64,000 nt of DNA from Fontibacillus phaseoli (GCF_003337355.1 NZ_QPJW01000006.1:186001-250000), one strand, 5' to 3'; shown: positions 1-8,008, counted from the stretch's first letter. The notes: generated from the letters alone by a model not told the origin. Translations and numbers: made by a program.

Positions 1-1
1 C

Positions 2-730
2 TTTTTCTCCAATCGGGATTGGATTCAAGTTACGGTCAATACGGTTTATTTAAATGCACTGTTCATTATTTTCGAGATGTTCTTTGCGCTTCTCATCGCG
101 CTCTTCTTGAATGAAATTCGCTTGAAATGGTTTAAACGTACGATCCAATCCTTCGTCTTCCTTCCTTATTTCATTTCCTGGGTCGTCGTAGGGTATATGG
201 CATTCATTCTTTTCAACAATACGGACGGTCTGATTAACCGTGTCCTGGGGATGAGCGGGCTTCAAGCCGTCGATTGGTACCAGACCCCGTGGGTATGGCC
301 GATTATTCTAACTTTAACGCGAATCTGGAAGAGCGCCGGGTATTTTTCTATTATTCTGCTCGCTGCCATTACCGGTTTCTCCTCCGATTATTATGAGAGC
401 GCCCGCCTGGACGGAGCCACGCGGCTGCAACAGATGAGATACATTACGCTACCCTTGCTGAAGCCGCAAATCATCATTCTCGTACTCCTGGGTGTCGGAC
501 GGATCTTCTACGGGGATTTCGGCATGATCTACGGAATTATCGGGGATAACGGGATTCTTTTCCCGACGACCGATGTCATCGATACGTATTCCTATCGGGC
601 GTTAAGGCAGCTTGGCAATTTTAGCATGTCATCGGCCATCGTGTTTTATCAGTCTATTATGGGGCTTATCGCCGTCGTTTCGTTTAATGCCTTAGTTCGG
701 AAAATCGATAAGGACTCCAGGCTATTCTAA
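2..730 (+). CDS. LplB-like oligosaccharide ABC transporter permease (5' end cut by window)
   Basis: The reading frame is open from the first bases of the window, so the N-terminus lies outside; an internal ATG at 77 is not the start. It encodes one of two inner-membrane permeases that carry sugar oligomers from a lipoprotein receptor into the cell. Several hydrophobic helices are visible. The conserved EAA loop that contacts the ATPase starts at ESARLDGAT and runs through ITLPLLKP, followed by the LplB-type segment FYGDFGMIYGIIGDNG. It is followed by a YtcP-like permease and an LplA-like binding protein, the usual Paenibacillus order, so it is part of one operon. No ATPase gene is present; such systems normally share an MsmX-type ATPase encoded elsewhere (family knowledge). 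The stop codon lies at the very edge of the repeat that follows. Confidence 0.93.
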   Translation, partial: FFSNRDWIQVTVNTVYLNALFIIFEMFFALLIALFLNEIRLKWFKRTIQSFVFLPYFISWVVVGYMAFILFNNTDGLINRVLGMSGLQAVDWYQTPWVWPIILTLTRIWKSAGYFSIILLAAITGFSSDYYESARLDGATRLQQMRYITLPLLKPQIIILVLLGVGRIFYGDFGMIYGIIGDNGILFPTTDVIDTYSYRALRQLGNFSMSSAIVFYQSIMGLIAVVSFNALVRKIDKDSRLF

Positions 731-736
731 GAGGTT

Positions 737-943
737 GTTCAAAAAGTCATCTTTCCATGACGAAGCAAATCATGAAGTGGATTCGACATCGAATCTTGAA
801 TTCAGCTGGGCCTAAGCGAATGCTTACGAAGTATGCTTCCTCAGGAAGCATTTCAGGTGCTCACGTACTAAAAACGTACGCTCCGCTCCTCTGGCCCTAG
901 CTTCATCCAACCTTCTCGGTCCTGCAAACCTGACTTTTTGAAC
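737..943. repeat. MITE-like intergenic repeat, copy 1
   Basis: A 207 bp element with perfect 13 bp terminal inverted repeats, GTTCAAAAAGTCA at 737-749 and TGACTTTTTGAAC at 931-943. A second copy lies at 1910-2112. The shared sequence starts slightly further left, at TAAGAGGTT, so the stop codon of the upstream permease is inside the shared block. Within the left arm is a module of about 40 bases that copy 2 carries in the right arm and in opposite orientation. No coding capacity is visible. It sits inside a transporter operon and must be transcribed with it. Confidence 0.85.
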
Positions 944-985
944 ACGTACTTTAATTTCGCGGAAAGTAAGGGAGGTGAACTTCAT

Positions 986-1897
986 ATGAATCGTCCGGTT
1001 GCTCTGATCCCGCCTGCGCGAGTCCGGCGGACTAGCGGCATTTCCGATAAAATGGCGATGTTCCTGTTCGGACTGTTTTTGATTCTGTTTGCGCTGGTTT
1101 GCTTATTTCCTTTCTGGCTGATGGTCATCAATTCGTTCTCCAGCACCCGAAGCCTGGCGGTGAACGGATACTCCATATGGCCGGATGAGTTTACGCTGGA
1201 GTCGTATCGGTTCCTCCTTCAGGGCAAGCAAATGTTTACCAGCTATGGCATTACCATTGCGGTAACGGCCATCGGAACCGTGATCGGCCTCGTCGTTACC
1301 GCGTTGTTTGCTTACGTACTGGCCCATCCAAAGAACCGATACGGCGGCTTCCTCTCGTTCATGACCTACGTGCCGATGGTCTTCGGCTCGGGGCTCGTCG
1401 GCTTCTATCTTCTGGTCGTGCAGTGGCTGCATCTGAAAGATACGCTGTGGGCGCTTGTGCTTCCTTATGTCATGAATCCGTTCTTTGCGTTTATTTTGGT
1501 TTCGTTCTATCGCTCGTTGCCTTATGAGTTGAACGAATCGGCTAACATTGACGGCGCTGGAGAGTGGACGATCTTCTTCAAAATTATTCGGCCGATTTCG
1601 ACGCCGGTCATTGCGACGATCAGCTTGTTCTACGCCCTGCAATATTGGAACGATTGGTGGCTGTCGCTTCTGTTTATCGATAACAGCGATATGTACCCGC
1701 TCCAGTTGCTTCTTCGGCAGCTCATGTCGCAGATGCAGCTCACGTCGCTCAATCACGGCAATGTGCTGACGCTGCCGCCGGCGGAAGGGGTCAAGCTGGC
1801 AACGGTATGCCTGACGATCGGTCCGATTATACTCGTCTATCCGATGGTTCAGAAATATTTCGTCAAAGGGCTGACCCTCGGCTCGGTAAAAGGTTAA
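986..1897 (+). CDS. YtcP-like carbohydrate ABC transporter permease
   Basis: Second permease of the LplB/YtcP pair, 303 residues, an integral membrane protein. I chose ATG 986 because GGAGGTG lies at 971-977; a longer TTG-started frame from 938 would begin inside the upstream repeat. The N-terminus is cytoplasmic and basic, then a first helix (FLFGLFLILFALVCLFPFW), the NSFSSTRSLAVNGYSIWP segment typical of YtcP, and an EAA loop near residues 190-215 (ELNESANIDGAGEWTIF). The protein ends VKGLTLGSVKG, a signature of the family. It pairs with the partial permease upstream and the binding protein downstream. A repeat separates it from each neighbour, which is unusual inside an operon. Confidence 0.95.
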   Translation: MNRPVALIPPARVRRTSGISDKMAMFLFGLFLILFALVCLFPFWLMVINSFSSTRSLAVNGYSIWPDEFTLESYRFLLQGKQMFTSYGITIAVTAIGTVIGLVVTALFAYVLAHPKNRYGGFLSFMTYVPMVFGSGLVGFYLLVVQWLHLKDTLWALVLPYVMNPFFAFILVSFYRSLPYELNESANIDGAGEWTIFFKIIRPISTPVIATISLFYALQYWNDWWLSLLFIDNSDMYPLQLLLRQLMSQMQLTSLNHGNVLTLPPAEGVKLATVCLTIGPIILVYPMVQKYFVKGLTLGSVKG

Positions 1898-1909
1898 GTA
1901 TAAGAGGTT

Positions 1910-2112
1910 GTTCAAAAAGTCATCTTTCCATGACGAAGCAGATCATGAAGTGAATTCGACGTCGAATTTTGAATTCAGCCGGGCCTTCCGTTGCTCACGT
2001 ACCCACAACGTACGCTCCGCTACTCAGTCCCTAGCTTCATCCGACCTAAAGCGTTTTGTAAAAACGCACTTCGGAAGCATACGCTTGGTCCTGAAAACCT
2101 GACTTTTTGAAC
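1910..2112. repeat. MITE-like intergenic repeat, copy 2
   Basis: A 203 bp element with the same 13 bp inverted ends as copy 1 (1910-1922 and 2100-2112), and the same TAAGAGGTT flank on the left. The two copies align well in the outer and central parts. Copy 2 lacks the left-arm module of copy 1 and instead has the reverse complement of a related module in its right arm (about 2047-2090). A short open frame over it is an accident of the repeat. Confidence 0.85.
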
Positions 2113-2151
2113 TTGAACTATAAGATGATTATTTGAAGGGAGTAAATGTAC

Positions 2152-3690
2152 ATGGCCAAATCAAAACGCAAGTTCTTGGTGCCGGCGTTGCTCGGACTAG
2201 TCATCGCGTTATCCGGGTGTGCCGGCAACGGCGGGAATGCTTCCGCGCCACAAGATTCCGGGGGAACCGGGTCTTCATCCCTTGAGCCGGTCACTTTGGA
2301 AGTTGTAGTTCCGGGGGCGAAGGGGGCTAACTATGACGAGGTGCTGGCGGAAGTCAACAAGAGGCTAAAAGCCGAGATCAATACGCAGGTTAAATTTACG
2401 TTCGTTGACTTTGCCGATCTAAATCAGAAGACTAACGTCATGCTGGCTTCGGGAGAGAGCGTAGATTTGATGTTCGATGCCCCGTGGCTGCATTTGGATA
2501 CGATGTCTTCCCAGGGCTATTACGAAGAATTAAGCGGACTTCTGGACCAATACGGGCCCAATGTGAAAAAGACGAGACCGCAACAAATGTGGGACGCGAA
2601 CAAAATCAACGGCAGCATCTATGGCGTTCCGTTGGGAAGCGCCTATACCCAGCAGAGATCCGTCTTCATCCGTAAGGATTTGAGGGAGCAATTGAACCTG
2701 CAGCCCGTAAAGACGTATGAGGATCTGAAAGCTTATCTCTACGCCGTTCGGGACAGTAACTCCGGGATCACGCCGCTCCTGGCGGGTGCAGACGACGTCA
2801 CCTACAGCTGGGTCAACTGGCTGATCCGGGACGATACCAGCGTTAACATTCGCCCGACGAATTTTGCGGGAGCCAGCTTGATGCTGTATTACAAGGGCAA
2901 CGATGGGAAGGTCTACAATTTCTTTGAAACCCAGGAACCGAAGATCTGGTCCAATATTCAGGATGTCCGCAAGCTGTTCGTCGATAAAGTGATGTCGCAG
3001 GACGTCTTGACGAATAAAAGCAATCCGGCGGAAATGCAGCTCCAGAACAAAGTCGCAGCCACGCCCCAAATGGTCTTTGGCATTCCCCAATCGTACAACG
3101 ACCAGTTGAAGCAGGTGGTGCCCGAAGGTGAGCTGGAGGCCGTTCGTTTGTTTGATCTAACCCCCGGTAAGAACCTGTCCAATTTCAAAATGGATAATTT
3201 CATCTGCATTGTAAAGACGAGCAAACATAAAGACCGCGCGATGATGTTCCTCGATTGGGCGAACCGTCAGGAGAATTATGACCTGCTGGAGCACGGGATT
3301 GAAGGCGTAAACTGGAAACAGGCCGGCGAGCATCAATACGAGACACTGAACAACGATGGCGGCATCGTCTCGTTCCAGCTCATGCTCAATCCTACGTTAG
3401 AACGGGAGTGGATCGGTACAGACGAAGAGACTCAAAAGTTCAGTCAATTCATTACGGAAGCCGACAACTTCACGAAGGACGTCATGACCGGCTTCACCTT
3501 CGATCCGACTCCGGTGAAGAACGAAGTGGCCCAGTTTGCGACCATTCAAGCCAAATATTACAGCGGAATATTTAACGGCGCGCTTGATCCGGACGAATAC
3601 TTCGCCAAGTTCAAAGGGGAAGGCGAAGCGGTGCTGGGGAAAATCCAGACCGAGCTGCAGAACCAGGTCGACGCCTTCCTGGCAAAATAG
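2152..3690 (+). CDS. LplA-like extracellular sugar-binding lipoprotein
   Basis: Substrate-binding component of the ABC importer encoded just upstream; a 512-residue lipoprotein anchored on the outer face of the membrane. ATG 2152 is preferred over ATG 2146 because GAAGGGAG (2135-2142) is then well spaced. A lipoprotein signal peptide ends in a lipobox with Cys23 (ALSGC), followed by a Gly/Ser-rich linker and a cluster-D/LplA-type binding domain (DAPWLHLDTMSSQGYYEELSG, then YGVPLGS). Length fits the Paenibacillus LplA family. The ligand cannot be read from sequence; the neighbouring esterases suggest acetylated oligosaccharides (inference). A strong terminator follows the gene. Confidence 0.94.
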   Translation: MAKSKRKFLVPALLGLVIALSGCAGNGGNASAPQDSGGTGSSSLEPVTLEVVVPGAKGANYDEVLAEVNKRLKAEINTQVKFTFVDFADLNQKTNVMLASGESVDLMFDAPWLHLDTMSSQGYYEELSGLLDQYGPNVKKTRPQQMWDANKINGSIYGVPLGSAYTQQRSVFIRKDLREQLNLQPVKTYEDLKAYLYAVRDSNSGITPLLAGADDVTYSWVNWLIRDDTSVNIRPTNFAGASLMLYYKGNDGKVYNFFETQEPKIWSNIQDVRKLFVDKVMSQDVLTNKSNPAEMQLQNKVAATPQMVFGIPQSYNDQLKQVVPEGELEAVRLFDLTPGKNLSNFKMDNFICIVKTSKHKDRAMMFLDWANRQENYDLLEHGIEGVNWKQAGEHQYETLNNDGGIVSFQLMLNPTLEREWIGTDEETQKFSQFITEADNFTKDVMTGFTFDPTPVKNEVAQFATIQAKYYSGIFNGALDPDEYFAKFKGEGEAVLGKIQTELQNQVDAFLAK

Positions 3691-3720
3691 GGGTTACTGT
3701 TCATCGGAACAACGACCCGC

Positions 3721-3755
3721 AAAAAGGACCGCTTTATAGGAGCGGTCCTTTTTTG
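3721..3755 (+). terminator. Rho-independent terminator of the ABC transporter operon
   Basis: A 13 bp stem (3721-3733 with 3741-3753) around a 7-base loop, ending in a T run. It lies 30 bases after the binding-protein stop codon and before the convergent esterase gene, and can act in both directions because the stem begins with five A. Confidence 0.9.
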
Positions 3756-3786
3756 TGGGTTGTTATATTCCCTCCTAACGACAAGA

Positions 3787-4788
3787 CTACCGGGAAACGG
3801 GGTCGGACAGGGAACAAACCTGAGTGATCGTCGCGGCCAAGTGTTCGGCCATTTGCCGATGCTTCTTGACGGAGGGGTGTCCGCAGCCTCCCATGCCGTC
3901 TTCCGGCCGTTGGATAAGCGGGAATTCCACGAAATGAATGTTGGCGTCGCCTTCTTCGTTGAGACTCTCTACAAGAGCCTTCAAATAGGGACTCGGGCCG
4001 AGGGTCATCGGACCGATTGCGCAGAACAATTGGGCGGAGTGATATCTGCCGCGAATGAAACCTACCAATTTGCGATATTGTTCAATGTAATCCGCAGGCT
4101 CGATCGGCGCGGACCAATCGTTGGTCCCGAGGTTAACAACAATGATTTCAGGATCAAATGGATCCATGGCTTCCTGATCGAGATCAGGACAGATGGTTTC
4201 GATAAAATAATCCGACATGCGGCCTTCCTTGGCACCGCCGAAATTCTGATAGCAGCCCGTACCGGACGCGCCGACGATCAAAGTTTCGGCATTCAATAGC
4301 TGACCGGTCAGCGAGCTGTAAGCAAGCGCGATATTTTCGCGCGAAGCGTCGCAATCGCAGGGAATCTGCGCCTCGTTGCCGAAGCCGCACGTGATCGAAT
4401 CGCCGATGATGAGCATCCGGTGGGGGAGAGGGGCCGGCGGGCTTAGAAAGGTTCCGTTTTCTGCCGTCAAATCGGTAAATTTAATGCTGCCGAATGCCGC
4501 TTCCGTACGTTTTTGCAGAGTTAAGGTATGAGGTACGTCCTCCAGGTCGTCCGCAAGCTGGTACAGCCGGTTATCCGGATCTATTCTCATCACCCGTACC
4601 GGGAGATCGTCGATATAGACGTTAACCCAGCTTTTCCCCTCTCCGTTGACATCCTCGATTTCGGCGGTAATTTCCCGTCCTTGAAAGCGCACGGTTATCG
4701 CGCTCCCGGGAAGAAAACAGGAGATGCCGTCCTGCTCTTGATGGAAGAGTCCGTGTCTGCGGCTCGAGTTCAAAAAGTCGAATTTCAT
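3787..4788 (-). CDS. SGNH/GDSL hydrolase, CE2-like acetylesterase (1)
   Basis: Predicted cytosolic deacetylase/esterase of 333 residues, without signal peptide. ATG 4788 is chosen because AGGAAAGGAAG precedes it; a longer upstream open frame overlaps the regulator gene. An N-terminal beta-sandwich of about 120 residues precedes the SGNH domain, the arrangement of carbohydrate esterase family 2. Block I is GDSIT with nucleophile Ser131, block III is GTND at 221-224, and block V is GHPS with His304; the usual Asp before the His is absent (GCGHPS), as in CE2 enzymes that work with a Ser-His dyad (family knowledge). It lies 44 bases downstream of the GntR-type regulator on the same strand, so the two may be co-transcribed. 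Role inferred: removing acetyl groups from imported oligosaccharides. Confidence 0.85.
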   Translation of the reverse strand: MKFDFLNSSRRHGLFHQEQDGISCFLPGSAITVRFQGREITAEIEDVNGEGKSWVNVYIDDLPVRVMRIDPDNRLYQLADDLEDVPHTLTLQKRTEAAFGSIKFTDLTAENGTFLSPPAPLPHRMLIIGDSITCGFGNEAQIPCDCDASRENIALAYSSLTGQLLNAETLIVGASGTGCYQNFGGAKEGRMSDYFIETICPDLDQEAMDPFDPEIIVVNLGTNDWSAPIEPADYIEQYRKLVGFIRGRYHSAQLFCAIGPMTLGPSPYLKALVESLNEEGDANIHFVEFPLIQRPEDGMGGCGHPSVKKHRQMAEHLAATITQVCSLSDPVSR

Positions 4789-4832
4789 AAAATGACTTCC
4801 TTTCCTGGATGATCTATTCGAGTTAAAAAACG

Positions 4833-5894
4833 CTATGCGTAGGGGTTCTCGCAGGTAGACTCCCGGATCACCAAAGAAACACCCGACAATATTTTGGTGT
4901 TGCCTCCATGAGTCTTGTCTTGAATAACCTGGTTCAGTAAATTTGCGGCATTTCTGCCGATTTCCTCGAAGTCTTGCCGAACGGTGGACAACCCGATCGA
5001 CAGGTTGCCGGCATGGTCCCAATCGTCGAATCCCATAATGGAAACATCCTGCGGGATTTTGATGCCGCGGCCGGTCAGTTGTTCGATCATTTCAATGGCA
5101 AGCTTGTCATTGGAGCAAAACAAAGCGGTGATATTCCGCTTCAAAATGCTGTCGGCCAGTGCGTCATAATCGATGCGGGTCAATAAGTTATCGTCGGTTA
5201 CCGGAAGTCCTGCCTGACGCATGGCGCTGCAATAGCCGGCGAACCGCTCCTGCTCGGAATGAAGGAAGAACTGATAGCTTGCGAATTTTATTTTGGTGTG
5301 CTTCAGGGAGATCAGCTCCCGGGTAGCCAGGATCGCCCCGTCGAAATTGTTGCATCCGGAAAAATGGCTGGGATGATCCACATTGTACCGGTCTACCAAC
5401 AGGTAGGGGATGTTGCTTTGTTCGATTAGTCGATAGTTATCCTTGCTTTCGGTCGGATCGAACGGATAAATCAGGAAGCCGTCGACTTTCCGGTCCAGCA
5501 TTTTCTGAATGGACGCTTGTTCAACGGCCAAATTTTCGTTGCTCCATTCCACGATTAAGGAGTAATTGAATTCGGCCGCCACTTGTTGCGCGCCTTTGAT
5601 GATCTTCATATACGATACGTCGAAGTTATCCTCGGCCGATAAAATGAACGCGATCAAATGGCTCGAATTATTCGCTGCTTGAGCTCCATTTACAAAAGAG
5701 CCCTTTCTTTTGATTCTGGTTATTGCGCCTTCGTTCGCCAGTTCCGTCATGGCTTTTCGAATCGTTATTCCGCTTACCTGAAATTGTTTCATAAGGTCTT
5801 CTTCATTCGGCAGTTTATCGCCGGGTCGAAGCTCGCCGGATTGAATCTGATGCAGCAGCGCTTGTTTTACCGTTTCGTACTTCGGCTCGTTCAC
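4833..5894 (-). CDS. GntR/LacI-type transcriptional repressor
   Basis: A 353-residue DNA-binding regulator of the AraR type: an N-terminal GntR winged helix (about residues 5-70, with VSGITIRKAMTELANEGAITRIKRKGSFV) fused to a LacI/GalR periplasmic-binding-like effector domain (about 78-350, with the signature VDGFLIYP and SIMGFDDWDHAG). GTG start at 5894 with AGAGGAGAA upstream. It is divergent from the second esterase gene and upstream of the first. Two perfect palindromes with core AAAGTATACTTT in the intergenic region are likely operators, one close to each gene. The effector is probably a sugar released from the oligosaccharide handled here (inference). Confidence 0.9.
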   Translation of the reverse strand: MNEPKYETVKQALLHQIQSGELRPGDKLPNEEDLMKQFQVSGITIRKAMTELANEGAITRIKRKGSFVNGAQAANNSSHLIAFILSAEDNFDVSYMKIIKGAQQVAAEFNYSLIVEWSNENLAVEQASIQKMLDRKVDGFLIYPFDPTESKDNYRLIEQSNIPYLLVDRYNVDHPSHFSGCNNFDGAILATRELISLKHTKIKFASYQFFLHSEQERFAGYCSAMRQAGLPVTDDNLLTRIDYDALADSILKRNITALFCSNDKLAIEMIEQLTGRGIKIPQDVSIMGFDDWDHAGNLSIGLSTVRQDFEEIGRNAANLLNQVIQDKTHGGNTKILSGVSLVIRESTCENPYA

Positions 5895-5952
5895 AAAAAT
5901 TCTCCTCTTTTACAGTCTCCTGATTAATTTTCGGTATTATAATAATTTTATA

Positions 5953-5964
5953 AAAGTATACTTT
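5953..5964. promoter_or_regulatory. Palindromic operator O1 (GntR-type)
   Basis: Perfect 12 bp palindrome AAAGTATACTTT about 60 bases upstream of the regulator start, in an AT-rich stretch. The GT-centre-AC layout fits operators of GntR winged-helix proteins. The same core occurs again at 6096-6107, so the pair probably allows autoregulation and looping. Confidence 0.65.
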
Positions 5965-6092
5965 ATTCATACGGTAAATTCAAGTTCATGCAACTGATTT
6001 ACATTATATAGGTATTTATTATAGCTGAATATCTTGTTTATAATTGACTGAACCGGCATGGGGTGGTAGTATTAATTAGTGATTTAATAAAC

Positions 6093-6110
6093 AATAAAGT
6101 ATACTTTATT
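6093..6110. promoter_or_regulatory. Palindromic operator O2 (GntR-type)
   Basis: Perfect 18 bp palindrome AATAAAGTATACTTTATT, containing the same core as O1, about 50 bases before the second esterase gene. Core centres of the two sites are 143 bp apart. The position next to the esterase promoter region supports repression of that gene by the divergent regulator. Confidence 0.7.
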
Positions 6111-6161
6111 TTTTTATTTGTATAGTTAGTAGAATTTTGCCGAGTTGAAGGGGGAGTTACT

Positions 6162-7184
6162 TTGGAGTTTAGCTTTACCAAATATGCCAGGCTGATGGGG
6201 AGATTTGATCTCACCGAGAAAGAGAATCCGAAATGCGGATGGGTCAACAGCGCCGTTTTTATTGCCTTCCAAGGTACGTCCATCTCAATGACGGCTGAGG
6301 ATTCCGACGGCCAGGATTACGTTGAAATCGTAGTGGACGGCGTCGCCCGGAATTGGATCAATCTGAAGAAGGGGGTTCATGAGTACGTAATCGAGCAGGG
6401 GCTGACGGATGGCGAACACACTTTAGAGATCCATAAGCGTACGGGGATTCTGACCGGAAGTATTGTCTTTCACCGTTTTTCTCTGCCTGACGGCGGAAGC
6501 TTCCTTGCCCCACCGGCGGCAAAACCGCTCCGGCTTGAATACTTCGGCGATTCCATCACGGATGGAGCGGGGATCGGGCATCCGCATGAGCTTGCTGAGG
6601 CTCCGCATCTGGACGACGGATACATGTCCTATGTCGGGATCAGTGCCAGAATGTTGAACGCGGAATATCATACGATGGCCATTTGCGGAATTGGCGTTTG
6701 GCAGGATGCGATAGGGAACAGGCAAGGCTTGCCGGAACATTTTTCCGGGACGCTCGGCAAAGGGACGGCGCCTTGGGACTTTCCCCGGTATACGCCTGAA
6801 GGAATTGTCATTAATTTGGGCCAGAACGATTATTCGACGCCCATTGATGAGGAGGAGTATATTGCGGCTTATATTGGATTCATCCGGGATATCCTGGAAA
6901 AGTATAACGACCCCTATGTCTTTTGCTGCGTCGGAACCATGAATAACAACTATCTTGCCAGCGTGAATAAGGTGGTGTCCCATTTCAACCAAAACGGAAA
7001 CGGGAAGGTATTTGTGGTTGATCTGGGGTTGATTCATCCGGAGGTGGAAGGATGGGGCGGCCGGTACCATCCTGGCTATCAGACGCATTACCGAATGGGC
7101 CGGGAGCTTGCCTCTTTCATTAGCGCCAAGACCGGCTGGAAAATGCTTAAGCGTCCGACAATCGCCACGGAATGCGTGTTCTGA
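6162..7184 (+). CDS. SGNH/GDSL hydrolase, CE2-like acetylesterase (2)
   Basis: A 340-residue cytosolic enzyme, TTG start at 6162 behind GAAGGGGGAG. It has the same two-domain plan as the esterase at 3787: an N-terminal beta-sandwich to about residue 120, then block I GDSIT with Ser131, block III GQND (220-223) and block V RYHPG with His303. Ser falls at the same residue number in both proteins, yet the sequences are clearly divergent, so they are old paralogues rather than a recent duplication. The position downstream of operator O2 suggests control by the divergent GntR-type repressor. The likely role is deacetylating imported oligosaccharides, perhaps with a different regiospecificity from its partner (inference). 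Confidence 0.85.
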   Translation: MEFSFTKYARLMGRFDLTEKENPKCGWVNSAVFIAFQGTSISMTAEDSDGQDYVEIVVDGVARNWINLKKGVHEYVIEQGLTDGEHTLEIHKRTGILTGSIVFHRFSLPDGGSFLAPPAAKPLRLEYFGDSITDGAGIGHPHELAEAPHLDDGYMSYVGISARMLNAEYHTMAICGIGVWQDAIGNRQGLPEHFSGTLGKGTAPWDFPRYTPEGIVINLGQNDYSTPIDEEEYIAAYIGFIRDILEKYNDPYVFCCVGTMNNNYLASVNKVVSHFNQNGNGKVFVVDLGLIHPEVEGWGGRYHPGYQTHYRMGRELASFISAKTGWKMLKRPTIATECVF

Positions 7185-7200
7185 AATCAATTGATCCAGA

Positions 7201-7225
7201 AGCGACCGATTCGGGTCGTTTTTTT
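7201..7225 (+). terminator. Terminator after esterase 2
   Basis: Short stem CGACC/GGTCG with a 6-base loop followed by seven T, 17 bases after the stop codon. Confidence 0.75.
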
Positions 7226-7242
7226 GAATGCAAATCTATCCG

Positions 7243-7515
7243 CTACTCCCTAATCTCCATCTCTCGCTTAAACCTTCTAATTTTCTTACGAAGTGGCGCT
7301 CCGATTCTCCAAAAGAATACGCCCAATAAGAGTAAGAGGGCTCCGAGTACCAGGTTAACTATGGAGTACTTCCCCACATTTTCATTCAAATTAAGGTTTA
7401 CAATGCCTATCGATAGATTAAATATGCCTATTATGAATTCGGCGATCATTACCGAATTCCATAAGACATGGCTTCGTTGATAATGCTTGATCTTGGATTC
7501 CAGGTCCCATTCCAT
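7243..7515 (-). CDS. Small two-helix membrane protein, unknown
   Basis: A 90-residue protein, counted from ATG 7515. A charged N-terminus (EWDLESKIKHYQ) precedes two hydrophobic helices (about 18-45 and 55-75) and a basic tail (RKKIRRFKREMEIRE), so it is probably an inner-membrane protein with cytoplasmic ends. I do not recognise the family. No good ribosome binding site precedes either possible start (ATG 7515 or TTG 7533). The 250 bp repeat R1 begins immediately upstream at about 7518, so the original 5' region may have been displaced by it. Expression is therefore doubtful. Confidence 0.5.
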   Translation of the reverse strand: MEWDLESKIKHYQRSHVLWNSVMIAEFIIGIFNLSIGIVNLNLNENVGKYSIVNLVLGALLLLLGVFFWRIGAPLRKKIRRFKREMEIRE

Positions 7516-7517
7516 CC

Positions 7518-7768
7518 AAGGAAAATGATGCAATAATACAGCAATTTAGGGTGGTTCATCGTACCACAGGTGAAAATCCTGCAAATGTGCATCATTTCGC
7601 TCGATATTGTCTATTATCCATACATGACAACAAAAAATAGTGCACTTTTGCAGCAATTCGCTTGCTTCTCCCATTTTCAAGCTAATAATGATGTATTTTT
7701 GCAGCATTCTTCTCAATTTGAGACTAAGTTATTAAATGCGATACATGAGTTTATTATCTAACGCGAGC
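7518..7768 (+). repeat. Interspersed 250 bp repeat R1
   Basis: This block is found again as a reverse complement at 20019-20268, with alignment along the full length and roughly four in five bases identical by eye. It contains short TGCA-rich motifs (TGCAGCA, CCTGCAAATGTGCATC). Both copies can be read as a similar short protein in one frame, but changes fall at all codon positions and no ribosome binding site is present, so I treat it as non-coding. It abuts a CarD-family remnant on its right. Confidence 0.75.
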
Positions 7769-7886
7769 CAGGCGTGGATATGCCGCAATCTTCAAACAGC
7801 GGATCGAGAATATAATAAAGTTTTGCGTCGCCTGAGTTCGAAATGTCGAGAGGTTTGATATCCGTGATTCTGCATACTGTATTCAT
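7758..7886 (-). pseudogene. CarD-family fragment (42 residues)
   Basis: A short frame starting ATG 7886 behind AGGAAAAG and ending in a stop inside repeat R1. Its product begins MNTVCRITDI and continues with LYYILDPLFEDC and STP, which matches the RNA-polymerase-interacting N-terminal half of Paenibacillus/Clostridium CarD-like proteins (usual form GVCRVTDI...LYYVLKPLY...STPV). The start of the domain is eroded and the remainder of the gene is missing at the repeat boundary. I read it as a gene remnant truncated by R1. A separate CarD-like gene lacking just this part lies at 18294. Confidence 0.55.
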
Positions 7887-8008
7887 AGAGATACTTTTCC
7901 TAGTGAATTGGATAGCGAAGTAAAGTGTCAAAGTCATATTGATTTTATGGTTGGAAATAGATACGATGAATTGGTTGTAATTTTGCTGAAGAAAGGAATA
8001 GGTTCAAA

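Noticed and set aside
938-985. Upstream extension of the YtcP-like permease from a TTG
   Set aside because: It starts inside the right end of the repeat and has no ribosome site; ATG 986 has GGAGGTG at the right distance.
4769-4780. GTTCAAAAAGTC, matching 12 bases of the repeat end
   Set aside because: It lies in the conserved coding start of the esterase (FDFLN) and has no partner end or repeat body; taken as chance.
7570-7761. Open frame over R1 whose product resembles a frame over R2
   Set aside because: Similarity follows from the DNA repeat; changes fall in all codon positions and no ribosome site is present.
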